64,000 nucleotides of DNA from Bifidobacterium sp. ESL0763 (GTDB lineage Bacteria > Actinomycetota > Actinomycetes > Actinomycetales > Bifidobacteriaceae). Within the stretch, counting starts at the first letter, position 1. Every line of letters starts with the position of its first letter. A program made the position numbers and the translations under genes. The stretch spans positions 868,001 to 932,000 of the forward strand of contig NZ_JAQTHW010000002.1 in assembly GCF_029433395.1 (NCBI RefSeq), read 5' to 3'. The notes beneath the pieces are model-generated. The model saw only the letters and a program-made list of their open reading frames with translations. It was not told where the DNA came from and ran no database searches. Of this stretch, positions 46,008 to 55,575 are shown in pieces.

Positions 46008-48428
46008 TCAGTCACTGTCGACTTGCGAGTCGTACCGCCTGATCAGCCGTCCGCTGAGCACGCATCCGGCGCCAAGCAGCGATGCGACCGCCAGCACGAT
46101 ATACACGCCGCCACCGGTCATCGGTATGCTGGTCACCGGGTCATAGAGCATTGCGTTGTCCGGGGAGCTCGCCGTGCCCACGTCCTTCGCCGTGATCCAA
46201 TTGACCCTGACCTTTATCGGCCCTTCATGATGCTTATGCGTCGCGGTCTCGCTGCCGTCGAACACCCATGTGCCGTTGCCCTTGGCGTCGAGCGTCGCCG
46301 GATGGACCAAGGTCGTGTCGCCGCCCTTCCCCGGGGTTCCGTCCTTTTGCGGCCATGTGATCGTCACCTTGAGATTATCCATGGTGGCGCTGGACGGCGC
46401 GCCCGTGAACGTGCCGGAAATGGTCTGGCCCATCACATACTTGGATTCGCCGAATTTCACGTGTATGGATTTCAGGTACACCAATTTCCAATTCGCGTAC
46501 AAATCCAAGGAGTCGCTCTCACTGGCGAGCGCCACGGATTCCTTCAACGCATGCTCCTGTCCGGCTCCTGCGGTCTCCGCGGTGCTCCACTTGGTGAGTG
46601 TATGGCCGATCCACGCGAATTCGGTCGCGTCCGGCAACGTCAGCGTATCGCCATAGACCAGCGTGCTGGAGTCTTTGCGGGATTTGGGAATCACGGTGTC
46701 GTCGGCGTTGGCGTAGTAGGTGACGACGTACTGCCTCGCGTACGTGCCGGCGAAGGAGCCATTCGCCTTCCCGGTCAGCTTCAGCAGCGCGGCGTCAAGA
46801 CCCACCACGGTGCGCGACGCGAGGGCGATGTCGCCGCCGGCGTCCTTGGCCTTCACCCATTTTCTGTCGCCGTACTGGTCGCCGTCGAAAGCGTTGTCCG
46901 CCAATTTCGTCTGCGCTCCGACAGAGAGCCGCTGCAGGTTCGGGGGCAGCATGCCGGCCATGTTCGCCTGGGCGTTGCGGGTGTTCCAGGAGCCGATATC
47001 GAGAGCCGTCAGATGGGTGTCGCCCTCGAAGACGCCGGTCATGTCGGTGACGCCGCCGGTGCCCCATGCCCCCAGACCGGTGATGTTGCCCAGTGCCGGG
47101 TCGTCGGCGAATGTCCCATTCATGTTGGCGACACCGGTGCCTCGGAATTGCCAACCGGAGACATCGATGCCGGTGAAATCGGCCCCTTGGAACATGCCGC
47201 TGATATCCGTCGTGCCTGCGAAATCCCAATTCGGCAGGGCGATCGACCGGTCGGCGACGCTCCCGGCGCTCACGCCCGCCCGCAGGGACCTGGCCCCTTT
47301 GAACATGTCCCTGGCATTGGTGACACCGCTCAGGTCGAGGTTCGACAGTCCCAGCACCTGCGAGAGCACTCCGGTGGCGTTCTCGAACATATGGCTCATA
47401 TCGGTGACATGCGCCATGTCCAGCAGGCTCCTGAGCGTGGACGGTCCATCACTGAGATCGGCCAGCTCGGCGCCCTGGAACATGTGGCTCATATCGGTGA
47501 CGCCGCTTTGCCTGCCACCACCCGGTGCGCCGAGGTCAAGGGCGTGCAGATCCGTATCGGCGAAAATGCCCTGGACGCCGCCGACATTCGTCAGATCGAG
47601 ACGGGACAGGTCCACGCTTGGCAGCTTCGCGTCATGGGCGAACACATAATCAAGCGTCAGCAGGTCATCCGAGGGGGCGCCAGCGGCGGTGACGCTTTCG
47701 AAGGCAACGGCATGCGTGCCATCACCGGTATCGACGCTCTGCAGCTCGGGATCGTTGTAGAACAGGCAGCTGGCCGCGGCGTTCTGCAAGGTCAGATTGG
47801 CGCTTCCGAGATCGAACGCCTTCAGATACGGCATGTTCGAGAACAGGCCCTTTCGGGGGGCCGCATACTGGTCGCCGACCGCACAGACCCCCGATTCGTC
47901 GGCCGTGCCGGGCTTGCAGTCGGCATTTGCCGGTTTCGAGGCGTAGAAGTAGACGTCGCCGCCGGTAAGCTCGACACGGGTGATGGCGTTCCTGAGCAGA
48001 TGATACGTGTTGCCGTTCGTGCCGGACGTGTAGTCATCCTGCAACCACGGAATGGTGGGATTGTCGGCATCGGCCCTGAAATCCTTGCCGCTGGAATCGC
48101 CGCCGCTGACCGTCAGGACGCAATCACCGGTGGTGTTGCCGCCTTGATTCGGCGCCAATATCCTCCATTGCTCGTGGCTGCCGGCCATCCAATCCTGCCA
48201 GTCGGATAGATCGGTCGGGCACGTTTCCTGGGCGGGTGCCACGCCGCGCTTCGAAACGTCGGCGGTCTCATCGACCCTATTCGGCTGACCGCCATTCGAC
48301 GGGTTCTGAGCCATGGCCTGCGAGCCCACGGCGAACAGACCGACCACCATCATGGCCGAGACCCCGGCCGCAAGCGCATGCCCGAACCTCCGCCACAGAG
48401 CGTTCATGCCTTTCCCATCTTTCAACAT
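46008..48428 (-). CDS. Cell-wall-anchored BspA-like leucine-rich-repeat surface protein, probable pilus tip adhesin
   Basis: Secreted 806-residue protein. A signal peptide (about 10-38, ending SQAMAQ) is followed by a BspA/DUF285 leucine-rich region with repeated TDMSHMF and TDISGMF units, an InlB-B-like repeat (VVTYYANADDT ... DLYANWK), an Ig-like stretch, and a sorting signal IPMTGGG-hydrophobic helix-RRYDS. The IPMTG replaces the usual LPxTG. The start is ATG 48428 (GGAAGG upstream); ATG 48407 is possible. It overlaps the sortase gene and ends the pilus operon. Confidence 0.85.
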   Translation of the reverse strand: MLKDGKGMNALWRRFGHALAAGVSAMMVVGLFAVGSQAMAQNPSNGGQPNRVDETADVSKRGVAPAQETCPTDLSDWQDWMAGSHEQWRILAPNQGGNTTGDCVLTVSGGDSSGKDFRADADNPTIPWLQDDYTSGTNGNTYHLLRNAITRVELTGGDVYFYASKPANADCKPGTADESGVCAVGDQYAAPRKGLFSNMPYLKAFDLGSANLTLQNAAASCLFYNDPELQSVDTGDGTHAVAFESVTAAGAPSDDLLTLDYVFAHDAKLPSVDLSRLDLTNVGGVQGIFADTDLHALDLGAPGGGRQSGVTDMSHMFQGAELADLSDGPSTLRSLLDMAHVTDMSHMFENATGVLSQVLGLSNLDLSGVTNARDMFKGARSLRAGVSAGSVADRSIALPNWDFAGTTDISGMFQGADFTGIDVSGWQFRGTGVANMNGTFADDPALGNITGLGAWGTGGVTDMTGVFEGDTHLTALDIGSWNTRNAQANMAGMLPPNLQRLSVGAQTKLADNAFDGDQYGDRKWVKAKDAGGDIALASRTVVGLDAALLKLTGKANGSFAGTYARQYVVTYYANADDTVIPKSRKDSSTLVYGDTLTLPDATEFAWIGHTLTKWSTAETAGAGQEHALKESVALASESDSLDLYANWKLVYLKSIHVKFGESKYVMGQTISGTFTGAPSSATMDNLKVTITWPQKDGTPGKGGDTTLVHPATLDAKGNGTWVFDGSETATHKHHEGPIKVRVNWITAKDVGTASSPDNAMLYDPVTSIPMTGGGVYIVLAVASLLGAGCVLSGRLIRRYDSQVDSD

Positions 48429-49522
48429 AGCCACCGCCTTCCGTCAATTTTCCGCACGTTTCCATCGTTTCGCATCGCACCATCCGGTTCCGTGGAACCT
48501 CCACTCGGCCCGAACGGGGGCCCTGCGCCCGGGGCCGCGTTCTCGGCCGCCGCCACGTGACGACCCCGTCCGACCGACAGCCGGCGATCGCGGCATATCG
48601 CCCATGCCAGGCCGGCGAGCAGCACGACGCCACCGACGGCCGACGCCGCGAACACGGCATCCTGGTCGCCGCCGTAGGGAGGAACCTCTTCGGGGATCCT
48701 CCCGCGTTGCGCCGTGATGACCAGCCGTTGGGTATTGACTCCGTACGGCGTGCAGGTCATCAGCGTGATCAGGTCCTTGCCCGGCACGACCTTGTAGAGG
48801 TGCACGTCGTTGGGCTCCACCACGTTGATGCCCGTGACCCGGTAACCCAAAGTGCGGTTCAACGCCTTGATGTAGATGACGTCGTCCTTCGTCAACTCGT
48901 CAAGCCTGGTGAACAGCTCGGCGTCGACGAGCCCGCGGTGACCGGTGAGTACGCTGTTCGTCGATTGGCCCCCGACCGGCAGGCTGGTGCCGTAAAGGTG
49001 GCCCACGCCCATCTGCAGGGTGTCCTTCGACGTACCGTGGTAGATGGGCAGCCGGGCCGATATCTTGGGGATTCGGATGGTGCCCATCACGCCGTTGTCC
49101 GACTGCATCATGGACTGGTATTCCGTGTCCTTTGCCGATAGGGAATCGTCGCCGGCGCCATCGACGAACGGATCGAGGGCCTCGCCCAACGAGCGCTGGC
49201 CCGACGCCACGATCCCGTGGTTGTAGTCAACCGCGTCACGATATTGCGCCCGGATCCTGTCCTGCGGCCATTGTGCCGTTTCATGGCTTGACGCGTCGGA
49301 GGCGGCATGCTCCCGACGGGCGCCGACGGTCCTGCTGACCGGGACCCACAAAACCGTCATCACCGTCAGCAGCACGAGCGACGTGTGCAGCACCCCAAGC
49401 GCCGCACGGTAGACGGTGGGTTTTCGGCGCCGGCGCGTCATGACCTGCTCGAAAGACAGGGGCCCCACAGGGCGTTCCTGCCTTTCAGCGGATTTCATTT
49501 CGCCAACGTTTCCGTCGCTCAT
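48422..49522 (-). CDS. srtC: Class C (pilin-polymerising) sortase
   Basis: Membrane transpeptidase that links pilin subunits through lysines. It has an N-terminal membrane helix at about 40-65, a lid region with DPF (EALDPFVDGAG), the catalytic histidine in TGHRG, cysteine in TLMTCTPYG and arginine in TQRLVITAQR, and a second membrane helix near 305-325 as in class C enzymes. Length 366 with an added Gly/Pro tail. It lies 50 bp after the pilin gene and overlaps the adhesin gene. Confidence 0.92.
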   Translation of the reverse strand: MSDGNVGEMKSAERQERPVGPLSFEQVMTRRRRKPTVYRAALGVLHTSLVLLTVMTVLWVPVSRTVGARREHAASDASSHETAQWPQDRIRAQYRDAVDYNHGIVASGQRSLGEALDPFVDGAGDDSLSAKDTEYQSMMQSDNGVMGTIRIPKISARLPIYHGTSKDTLQMGVGHLYGTSLPVGGQSTNSVLTGHRGLVDAELFTRLDELTKDDVIYIKALNRTLGYRVTGINVVEPNDVHLYKVVPGKDLITLMTCTPYGVNTQRLVITAQRGRIPEEVPPYGGDQDAVFAASAVGGVVLLAGLAWAICRDRRLSVGRGRHVAAAENAAPGAGPPFGPSGGSTEPDGAMRNDGNVRKIDGRRWLC

Positions 49523-49572
49523 CAACACCGTCCCACGTCACTTACGACCACTCATAGTCCTGGATGCATCGC

Positions 49573-51459
49573 TCACTTGCCGCTGCCGAATACGTTGCGA
49601 CGGCGAGGCGCTGCGGTACTGGCGACGACGCCGGACACGACGGCGAGCGCGACCAGCAGGAAAAGGAATCCCACACCGCCGGTCATGGGCAGGCCGATGC
49701 TCGAGCCGACATTGAGGACCCTCACGTTGAGGTTCGCGGACTCGTTGTCCCCTTCCTTGCTGTGGTCGTGGTCGCCATCGATCTGCGCCAGCCCCCGGGA
49801 GTCGGTGTCGGTGAACCTGAAGTTGGCCTTGTACCGGCTCGGATCCGTCGGCTTCGCGATGGCCACCGTGAACGAGGACTTGGTGCTTTTCCCGGACTCG
49901 CCCGGCGTCTTGGTTTGGATGAAGGCATAGGTCGTCTCGGCCAGCCCCTTGATGGACAGGGTCTTGAAGCCGTCGCCACCGATCTCGCTGACCGTGCCTG
50001 CCGGATCGTACGTGTATTCGGCGTCGCCGCCGGCCGACGCGGTCAGCTTGAAGGTCAGCGCATTGGCGTGGGCGGGATCGGTGCCGTTGTCGAATACCTT
50101 GAACCTCGAGCCCGCGGTGAGATCCGCATCCGTCACGGCCGCGCTGGAATCATGCGCGGAGTAATTGCGGATGGTCACGGAATAGACGACCGAGGTGACC
50201 GTGCTATCGTCACCGGGCATGGTCCGGGTGACGCAACCCAGCTCCTGGTGGGCATGCTGGTAATCGGCGTCCAGACCGGCGCATTGCCCGTCGTTCTTGC
50301 CGGAATGCTCGATCACCGCCGAGTTGACGACACCTTCGTCATCGCCGGCATTCGTCACCTTCATCTTGTAGGTGATGACGATGGGAGCATCCACGTCATG
50401 CTGCTCGATGTTGGTGAATACGATATGGTAGGACCCATCGGCGTCGGCGGGATACGTTCCGTCCGGGTTCCTGCCGGTCGACACGGTGAAGTCGGTGCCT
50501 TCCCGCAGCTCGTCACCGCCGACGGCGACCGTAAGGTCCTTGATATCGCCTCCGGCGAATGCCGCGCTCGGCCGATCGATGACCTCGAAGTAATAGTGGT
50601 CGAAGCCCGTCCAGAGCGGCACTTTGGAGGTCACCTTATATGACAGGTATTCGCCATCGACCGCCTGCCCGTCGGTGAGCGCCTTGGCGACCTTCACGGC
50701 CTTCTGCTTGGCTTCGACCGAACCGAGGGTGAAGGGCGTGGCGGACCCGGCCACACCGATCTGGGTGTACGAGGAGCCGATGGTGGTGCCGGCGAACATG
50801 GGGATGCCGTTCGGCACGCTGACGCCGTCGGCGGTGCCGGATGCGGCGGGAAGGCTGGTCGTGTCCTCGATCATGTAGAGGCCGATGCCGAGGTTGCCGA
50901 ACACCGCGCTCGTATCGCCTTGGGCGACCGACGCCTTATTCGCGCTGCCGGCGAAGTCCAGCGCCCTGTTGTTGCTTCCGCTTTTCTTCTCACGATCCAG
51001 CTTCTGCACGAATTTGCGCAGCGACCCTGAATATGGTGATGCGCCGGAGGTCTTGTCGGCATTGTTCGCTTGGTGGCCATCCGCATATCCAAGCCAGTGC
51101 TGGGCGACCCATCCGATGACGTTGCCCGCGGAGGGAGCGGCGGGATCGACCGAATGCGCCGCATCCGCCACCGCCGAGTCGACGGCGGCATTGCCCGTGG
51201 AATCAATCGAAAGGCTGCTGATCATCCTGCCGTCGCCCGAGTCGTCGGCAAGCGCGTACACGCCCACCTTGACGGCGGCATAGGTATGGCCTACGGTCGC
51301 GTGATTGACGGTGATGCTGCCCGTAGGGTTGGCGTTCAGATCCACTTTGCCGGGTTCGGCGGCTTGGGCGGAAGAGACACCGGCGACGCCCATGGCGAGC
51401 AGCATCGCCGCCGAAAGCGTCACGCCGATGACGCCTTGCATTCCCCTACGAATATTCAT
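49573..51459 (-). CDS. Major pilin of a sortase-dependent pilus
   Basis: 628-residue fimbrial shaft protein. Signal peptide 1-34 (SAQAAEP cleavage region), several Ig-like CnaB-type domains, a segment YAFIQTKTPGESG that aligns with a pilin E-box but has Gln where Glu is usual, and an LPMTGG sorting motif followed by a hydrophobic helix and RRR tail. Lysine-rich KAVKVAKALTDG near residue 265 may supply the linking lysine. AGAAGGG precedes the ATG. It is first in the pilin-sortase-adhesin operon. Confidence 0.9.
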   Translation of the reverse strand: MNIRRGMQGVIGVTLSAAMLLAMGVAGVSSAQAAEPGKVDLNANPTGSITVNHATVGHTYAAVKVGVYALADDSGDGRMISSLSIDSTGNAAVDSAVADAAHSVDPAAPSAGNVIGWVAQHWLGYADGHQANNADKTSGASPYSGSLRKFVQKLDREKKSGSNNRALDFAGSANKASVAQGDTSAVFGNLGIGLYMIEDTTSLPAASGTADGVSVPNGIPMFAGTTIGSSYTQIGVAGSATPFTLGSVEAKQKAVKVAKALTDGQAVDGEYLSYKVTSKVPLWTGFDHYYFEVIDRPSAAFAGGDIKDLTVAVGGDELREGTDFTVSTGRNPDGTYPADADGSYHIVFTNIEQHDVDAPIVITYKMKVTNAGDDEGVVNSAVIEHSGKNDGQCAGLDADYQHAHQELGCVTRTMPGDDSTVTSVVYSVTIRNYSAHDSSAAVTDADLTAGSRFKVFDNGTDPAHANALTFKLTASAGGDAEYTYDPAGTVSEIGGDGFKTLSIKGLAETTYAFIQTKTPGESGKSTKSSFTVAIAKPTDPSRYKANFRFTDTDSRGLAQIDGDHDHSKEGDNESANLNVRVLNVGSSIGLPMTGGVGFLFLLVALAVVSGVVASTAAPRRRNVFGSGK

Positions 51460-51673
51460 CAGTCAATACCCTTCTTCGAAGGTTTCTTCTCCCACGCAAC
51501 CCAAGTTCGGACTTATCGCATCCCCGCGCACCAGGCCAGTGGGCGAATCGAATGCTTCCGCGCCTTCAGACGACTTTCCCGAAGCTCATCTTCCCGTCGT
51601 GCGACGCATATGACTCCTCATGGCCTAATAGGAAACTCTGCTGTGAGGAATATTACATCAATACTTAAACTTT

Positions 51674-51702
51674 TTTGTAAATTTGTCCAATATTTTAGTC
51701 AA
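51674..51702 (-). promoter_or_regulatory. Candidate pilus operon promoter
   Basis: Minus-strand TTGACT (51702-51697), 17-bp spacer, TACAAA (51679-51674), in a very AT-rich part of the 462-bp region upstream of the pilin gene. The leader would be about 205 nt. No homopolymeric tract suggesting slippage was found in the operon start. Confidence 0.4.
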
Positions 51703-51841
51703 TATTTTATATTATACTAAATAACAACTCGATGAAGTAACGCTCCCGCAACAAGCATCCCTACATTTCCCCAATGCCAACACCCGAAAGAGGACCTCGC
51801 CATCCGCCCGCCATCGTTCAATACTCAATTGTGATAATATC

Positions 51842-51889
51842 GAAAAACGATATGCTTTTTATTGAAAAACGATATGAAGCGGTTATGAT
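51842..51889 (+). promoter_or_regulatory. Promoter with two direct-repeat operators for the DUF2975/HTH pair
   Basis: GAAAAACGATATG occurs twice (51842-51854, 51864-51876), 22 bp apart, about two helical turns. The first copy is also part of the inverted repeat ATATCGAAAAACGATAT. TTGAAA (51862-51867) and TATGAT (51884-51889), 16 bp apart, form the promoter, so the second copy covers the -35 and spacer. The HTH protein encoded downstream is the natural candidate repressor. Confidence 0.6.
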
Positions 51890-51921
51890 GGCAGGAAAGA
51901 CACCACCGACGAAGGAGAGAC

Positions 51922-52476
51922 ATGGAGCTGCAACACCACCACGGCCCGGACCGGGACCGGACCCTGCCGAACACACCCGGCGGGAGCGGCCGGGACGGCG
52001 GGCGACGCCGCGCGCACATCCCCCACCACACGCTCGCCATCCTGCTCGAGGCCACCGACGCCTGCGTGGTCGCGATCTGCCTGGCGCTGCCGCTCATCGT
52101 GATCCCCGCGGCCGAACGGGCCGGCGAGCTCAAGCGCGGCTCGGCCCTGCTCGCGGCGCTCGGCATGCTGCCACTGGCCGTCGTCGCCGTCTGCGCGTGG
52201 CGCCTGTTCTCGGCGATCGGACGCGAGGAGACCTTCACTTCCGGCAACGTGCGCCGGCTGCGGACCATCGGCGTGGCCTTCGCGGTCTCGGCGGTCGTGT
52301 GGCTGGCGGAACTGGTGGTGGTCCTCGCCGCCACCGCAGACAGCCGCCGGCTCGTGCCGCTCGGGCTGGCCATGGCGTTCGTCTTCTGCCTGGTGCTCGC
52401 CGTGGTCTCCTCGGCCCTCGCCTCGCTGACCGCCGCCGCCACCGAGCTCAAGACTGACAACGACCTGGTGATCTGA
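51922..52476 (+). CDS. DUF2975 family membrane protein
   Basis: 184 residues with a polar, His/Arg/Gly-rich N-terminus (1-32) and four hydrophobic helices (about 37-58, 72-92, 113-135, 147-168). The region between helices 2 and 3 (AIGREETFTSGNVRRLRTIGVAF) is the conserved DUF2975 loop. DUF2975 proteins are nearly always paired with a small Xre-like regulator, as here. Possibly a membrane partner that senses or sequesters the regulator; unproven. GAAGGAG precedes the ATG. Confidence 0.87.
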   Translation: MELQHHHGPDRDRTLPNTPGGSGRDGGRRRAHIPHHTLAILLEATDACVVAICLALPLIVIPAAERAGELKRGSALLAALGMLPLAVVAVCAWRLFSAIGREETFTSGNVRRLRTIGVAFAVSAVVWLAELVVVLAATADSRRLVPLGLAMAFVFCLVLAVVSSALASLTAAATELKTDNDLVI

Positions 52477-52477
52477 C

Positions 52478-52720
52478 ATGGGACGCATCACGATAACCCT
52501 CGACAACATCCTCGCGCAACGGCGCATGACGCTCACCGAACTCTCCCAACGGGTGGGCGTGACGGTGGCGAACCTCTCGATCCTCAAGACCGGCAAGGCG
52601 CGCGCGGTACGCTTCACCACCCTGGCCGCCATCTGCGCCGAACTCGGCTGCCAGCCGGCCGACCTGCTCCATTACGAGCCGGAACCGCCGGAGTCTCCGG
52701 AATCTCCGGGCACGGAATAG
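52478..52720 (+). CDS. Small Cro/CI-type HTH regulator (YozG-like)
   Basis: 80-residue DNA-binding protein: NILAQRRMTLTELSQRVGVTVANLSILKTGKARAVRFTTL is a complete Xre-type helix-turn-helix, with a conserved ICAELGCQPADLL and a Pro/Glu/Ser-rich tail. It starts 1 bp after the DUF2975 stop, so translation is coupled. It likely controls its own operon through the GAAAAACGATATG repeats upstream. Confidence 0.9.
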   Translation: MGRITITLDNILAQRRMTLTELSQRVGVTVANLSILKTGKARAVRFTTLAAICAELGCQPADLLHYEPEPPESPESPGTE

Positions 52721-52824
52721 TGTCCGACCGCTTTTAACCGACAATCCCGTAACCACTGGCTTTAACCCCTAGCAACATCAACCATTCGGCCGATTCCAAG
52801 CCGACATCGAAAAGGACATGACCC

Positions 52825-54366
52825 ATGGATATGGATAAGTGCGCCCAAAATCAACCCGCATCGGCCATCGCCGAACCTGCGATTGACAAGCCATCCGCAA
52901 TCGCCAAACCACTGGCCATCGTCGAACCGCTGACGAAGGCCGACAGGCTCTCGCTGGCCTGTGGCCTGGCCCTCGCGCTGCTCTGGACCGTGTGCGACGC
53001 CAACGTCTACCCGACCGGCATCTTCACGCTCATCGGCGGCATGGCGCTCTCCGCCTGCCTGCTGGCATTCCTCGCCTGCGCGTGGTTCCTCAGGAGCAAG
53101 CGCGACCCACAGGCGTCCAAGCGCAGGCTGTCGAAATGGTCGTACGCGCTGCTGGCCTGCACGGCGCTGCTGATGTGCGTGCCGGCCTTCTCGCAGGCCG
53201 CGTGGATCCGCATCCTCAACGCCTTCGCCCTGGCGGTCACGCTGCCCCTGACCTACCTGCTGATCTGCAAGGGGGACGACACTGGGCTCTTCGGGCTGCA
53301 TGGCCTCGAGGACGGCGCCACCACCTTCCTCACCGAGCAGTTCAGGAACTGGCCGGTCATCCGCCGCATCCTCTCCTCCTCGACGCACGGCCACGGGCGC
53401 ACGATCGGCGGCGTGGCGGCGGGCGCGGGGTGCGCGCTCGGCATCATGGTCGTCGTGGTGCCCGCCCTGTGCAGCGCCGATGGCAACTTCGCCTGGATCG
53501 TCGAGCACATCGACGAGGCGCTGAACCATATCGACCTCTACCACTGCGCCCTGAACGCCATCGGCCTCGCACTGCTCACCCCGATCGCGTTCTCGCTGCT
53601 CTTCGCGCTGCACCATCCCCACCCCAAGGTGCAGCCGTTCGCCGGTGCCTCGCTCTCGCATGCATCCGCGCCCACGGCGGCGCTCGGCACGATGCTCGCC
53701 ATGCTCGACGTGGTCTACCTGGTCTTCGTGGCCATCCAGTCCTCGTATCTGTTCGGCGGTGTGGACACGCTCAAGCGCTTCGGCGGTTACGCCGCCTACG
53801 CCCGCGCCGGCTTCTTCCAGCTTGTCGCGGTCACGGCCATCAACCTGGTCATCGTGATGGCGTGCATCCACCTGCGCCGTGGGCAGGAGCGCGCGGTCTC
53901 GCTGCTGTGCCTGGAGCTGGTGCTCCTCGCCTCCACGGTGGTCATGCTGGTCTCGGCGGCCTGGCGCATGAGCCTTTACGTGGGCGAATACGGCCTGACG
54001 CGCCTGCGCCTGCTGACCTATTGGGGCATGGTGGCGATCGCGTTCCTGCTGGCCGTGACCGTGCTGCGGCTGCTGCGCCCGCGCACCAACCTCTTCCGTC
54101 TGGCCCTGTTCGGCGTCGTCGGCCTGTGGCTGGTCTTCGCCTTCGCCCAGCCCGACCTCATCATCGCCGAGGTCAACGTGGACGGCTACCTCAGCGGTGG
54201 TATCGAGCGGATCGACGTCGATTACCTTGGCCAATTGCCGAGCGAGGCCTCGGGGTCGATCAGCCGGCTGGGGAACGAGGCGCCGAGCAAGACCATGCGC
54301 CAGGACGCCGCGCAGGCGCTGGACGAATGCAGGTTCGACGGCACGTGGGCCGAATGGGGCATCTAG
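52825..54366 (+). CDS. DUF4173/DUF4153-like polytopic membrane protein
   Basis: 513 residues with about 12 hydrophobic helices. Conserved features of DUF4173 are visible: FVAIQSSYLFGG, AAYARAGFFQLVAVTAINLV and LTYWGMVAIAFLLAVTVLRLLRP, followed by an extracytoplasmic C-terminus rich in Asp and Glu (IIAEVNVDGYLSGGIERIDVDYLGQLPSEA is split over about 30 residues). Function unknown. AAAGGAC precedes the ATG. It follows the DUF2975/HTH pair, 104 bp apart, a recurring neighbourhood in actinobacteria and firmicutes. Confidence 0.82.
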   Translation: MDMDKCAQNQPASAIAEPAIDKPSAIAKPLAIVEPLTKADRLSLACGLALALLWTVCDANVYPTGIFTLIGGMALSACLLAFLACAWFLRSKRDPQASKRRLSKWSYALLACTALLMCVPAFSQAAWIRILNAFALAVTLPLTYLLICKGDDTGLFGLHGLEDGATTFLTEQFRNWPVIRRILSSSTHGHGRTIGGVAAGAGCALGIMVVVVPALCSADGNFAWIVEHIDEALNHIDLYHCALNAIGLALLTPIAFSLLFALHHPHPKVQPFAGASLSHASAPTAALGTMLAMLDVVYLVFVAIQSSYLFGGVDTLKRFGGYAAYARAGFFQLVAVTAINLVIVMACIHLRRGQERAVSLLCLELVLLASTVVMLVSAAWRMSLYVGEYGLTRLRLLTYWGMVAIAFLLAVTVLRLLRPRTNLFRLALFGVVGLWLVFAFAQPDLIIAEVNVDGYLSGGIERIDVDYLGQLPSEASGSISRLGNEAPSKTMRQDAAQALDECRFDGTWAEWGI

Positions 54367-54501
54367 ACGCCGAAACGACGACGGCGGCGAGGGCAATCGA
54401 TCGTCCTCGCCGCCGCCGTTGCGTCACCGCCGTGCCGGTGTTGCGTCACCGTCCTGCCGCCTTTGGCGTCACCGCGGTGCTTACCGTATTCTCCGCCGGC
54501 C

Positions 54502-55365
54502 TTACTTGCCGCTGAACACCTGGAACTGCTTGGCGTCGCCGTAGCCGTCGAAATGCGGCATGGCGAGCAACGTGGCCATGTCCTCCTCGGAGATCGCGAA
54601 GTCGACCTGCGCGTTGGCGTCGATATGGGCCTTGGAGGAGGCCTTGGGCAGCGGCACCGTGCCGAGCTCGAGGCAGTAGCGGATCATCAGCTGCGGCACC
54701 GAGACGCCGTAGCGCCTGGCCATGGCGTTCAGGGTCTCGTCCTCGCCCATCTTGCCGTGCGCGATGGGCGAATAGGCTTCGACCAGGATGCCGTGCTCCT
54801 TGGCGTAGTCGAGCAGGTCGAAGCGTGTGTTGCCTACGTGGGTGAGCAGCTGGTTGACCACGGGCTTGACCTCGCCGTGCTCGAGGATGTTGTCGAGGTC
54901 GACGTTCTCGAAGTTGGAGACGCCGATGGAACGGACCTTGCCCGCCTTCTGCGCCTCCTCCATGGCCCGCCAGACCTCGAGGTTGCCGGCGAAGCAGTGG
55001 TCGCCCTCGTGGAAGTGGGCCCAGGGTTCCGGCGCGTGGATGAGCAGCAGGTCGACGTAGTCGAGGCCGAGCGCCTCCAGGGAGGTGTCGATGGAGTCCT
55101 TGGCGGTCTGGTAGTCCTTGTATTCGGCCTGGATCTTGGTGCACACGAAGAGGTCCTCGCGCCGAGCGCCGGAATCGCGGATGCCCTCGCCCACACCGCG
55201 CTCGTTCTCGTAGGCCTGAGCCGTGTCGATGTAGCGGTAACCGGAGCCGATCGCGGTCTTCACCGCCGCGGCGGCCTTGTCGTCGTCGATCAGCCAGGTG
55301 CCGAATCCCAGCTTGGGAATCGTCAGTCCGTCGTTCAGTCGGTAGTCCTCGTCAAGTATCGTCAT
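54502..55365 (-). CDS. Aldo/keto reductase
   Basis: NADPH-dependent reductase of 287 residues. The catalytic tetrad is present at D47, Y52, K77 and H110 (YIDTAQAYENE, CTKI, LLLIHAPEPW), and the cofactor-binding PLPKASSKAHIDAN is near residue 245. It resembles the 2,5-diketo-gluconate reductase/glyoxal reductase group, so a small aldehyde is a likely substrate. Two adjacent ATGs (55368, 55365) follow GAAAGAG; the second has better spacing. Confidence 0.92.
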   Translation of the reverse strand: MTILDEDYRLNDGLTIPKLGFGTWLIDDDKAAAAVKTAIGSGYRYIDTAQAYENERGVGEGIRDSGARREDLFVCTKIQAEYKDYQTAKDSIDTSLEALGLDYVDLLLIHAPEPWAHFHEGDHCFAGNLEVWRAMEEAQKAGKVRSIGVSNFENVDLDNILEHGEVKPVVNQLLTHVGNTRFDLLDYAKEHGILVEAYSPIAHGKMGEDETLNAMARRYGVSVPQLMIRYCLELGTVPLPKASSKAHIDANAQVDFAISEEDMATLLAMPHFDGYGDAKQFQVFSGK

Positions 55366-55575
55366 CATCGTCTCTTTCCCGGTCGCGGCACGCGTCCTTT
55401 CGCACGCCGTTCGCGCTTGTTCCAGCATCCCCTGGACCGTCGTTCGGCAGCATCTCGTCCGTGATGACACCACCAACGCACCACTCTAAACACCTGAAGC
55501 GCGTGAAGTCAACACCGCCATCGCGTCACGGTTGCCGGCCCCACCGCCCGCGAGCGCATCCGCGGCTGCGCCGCG

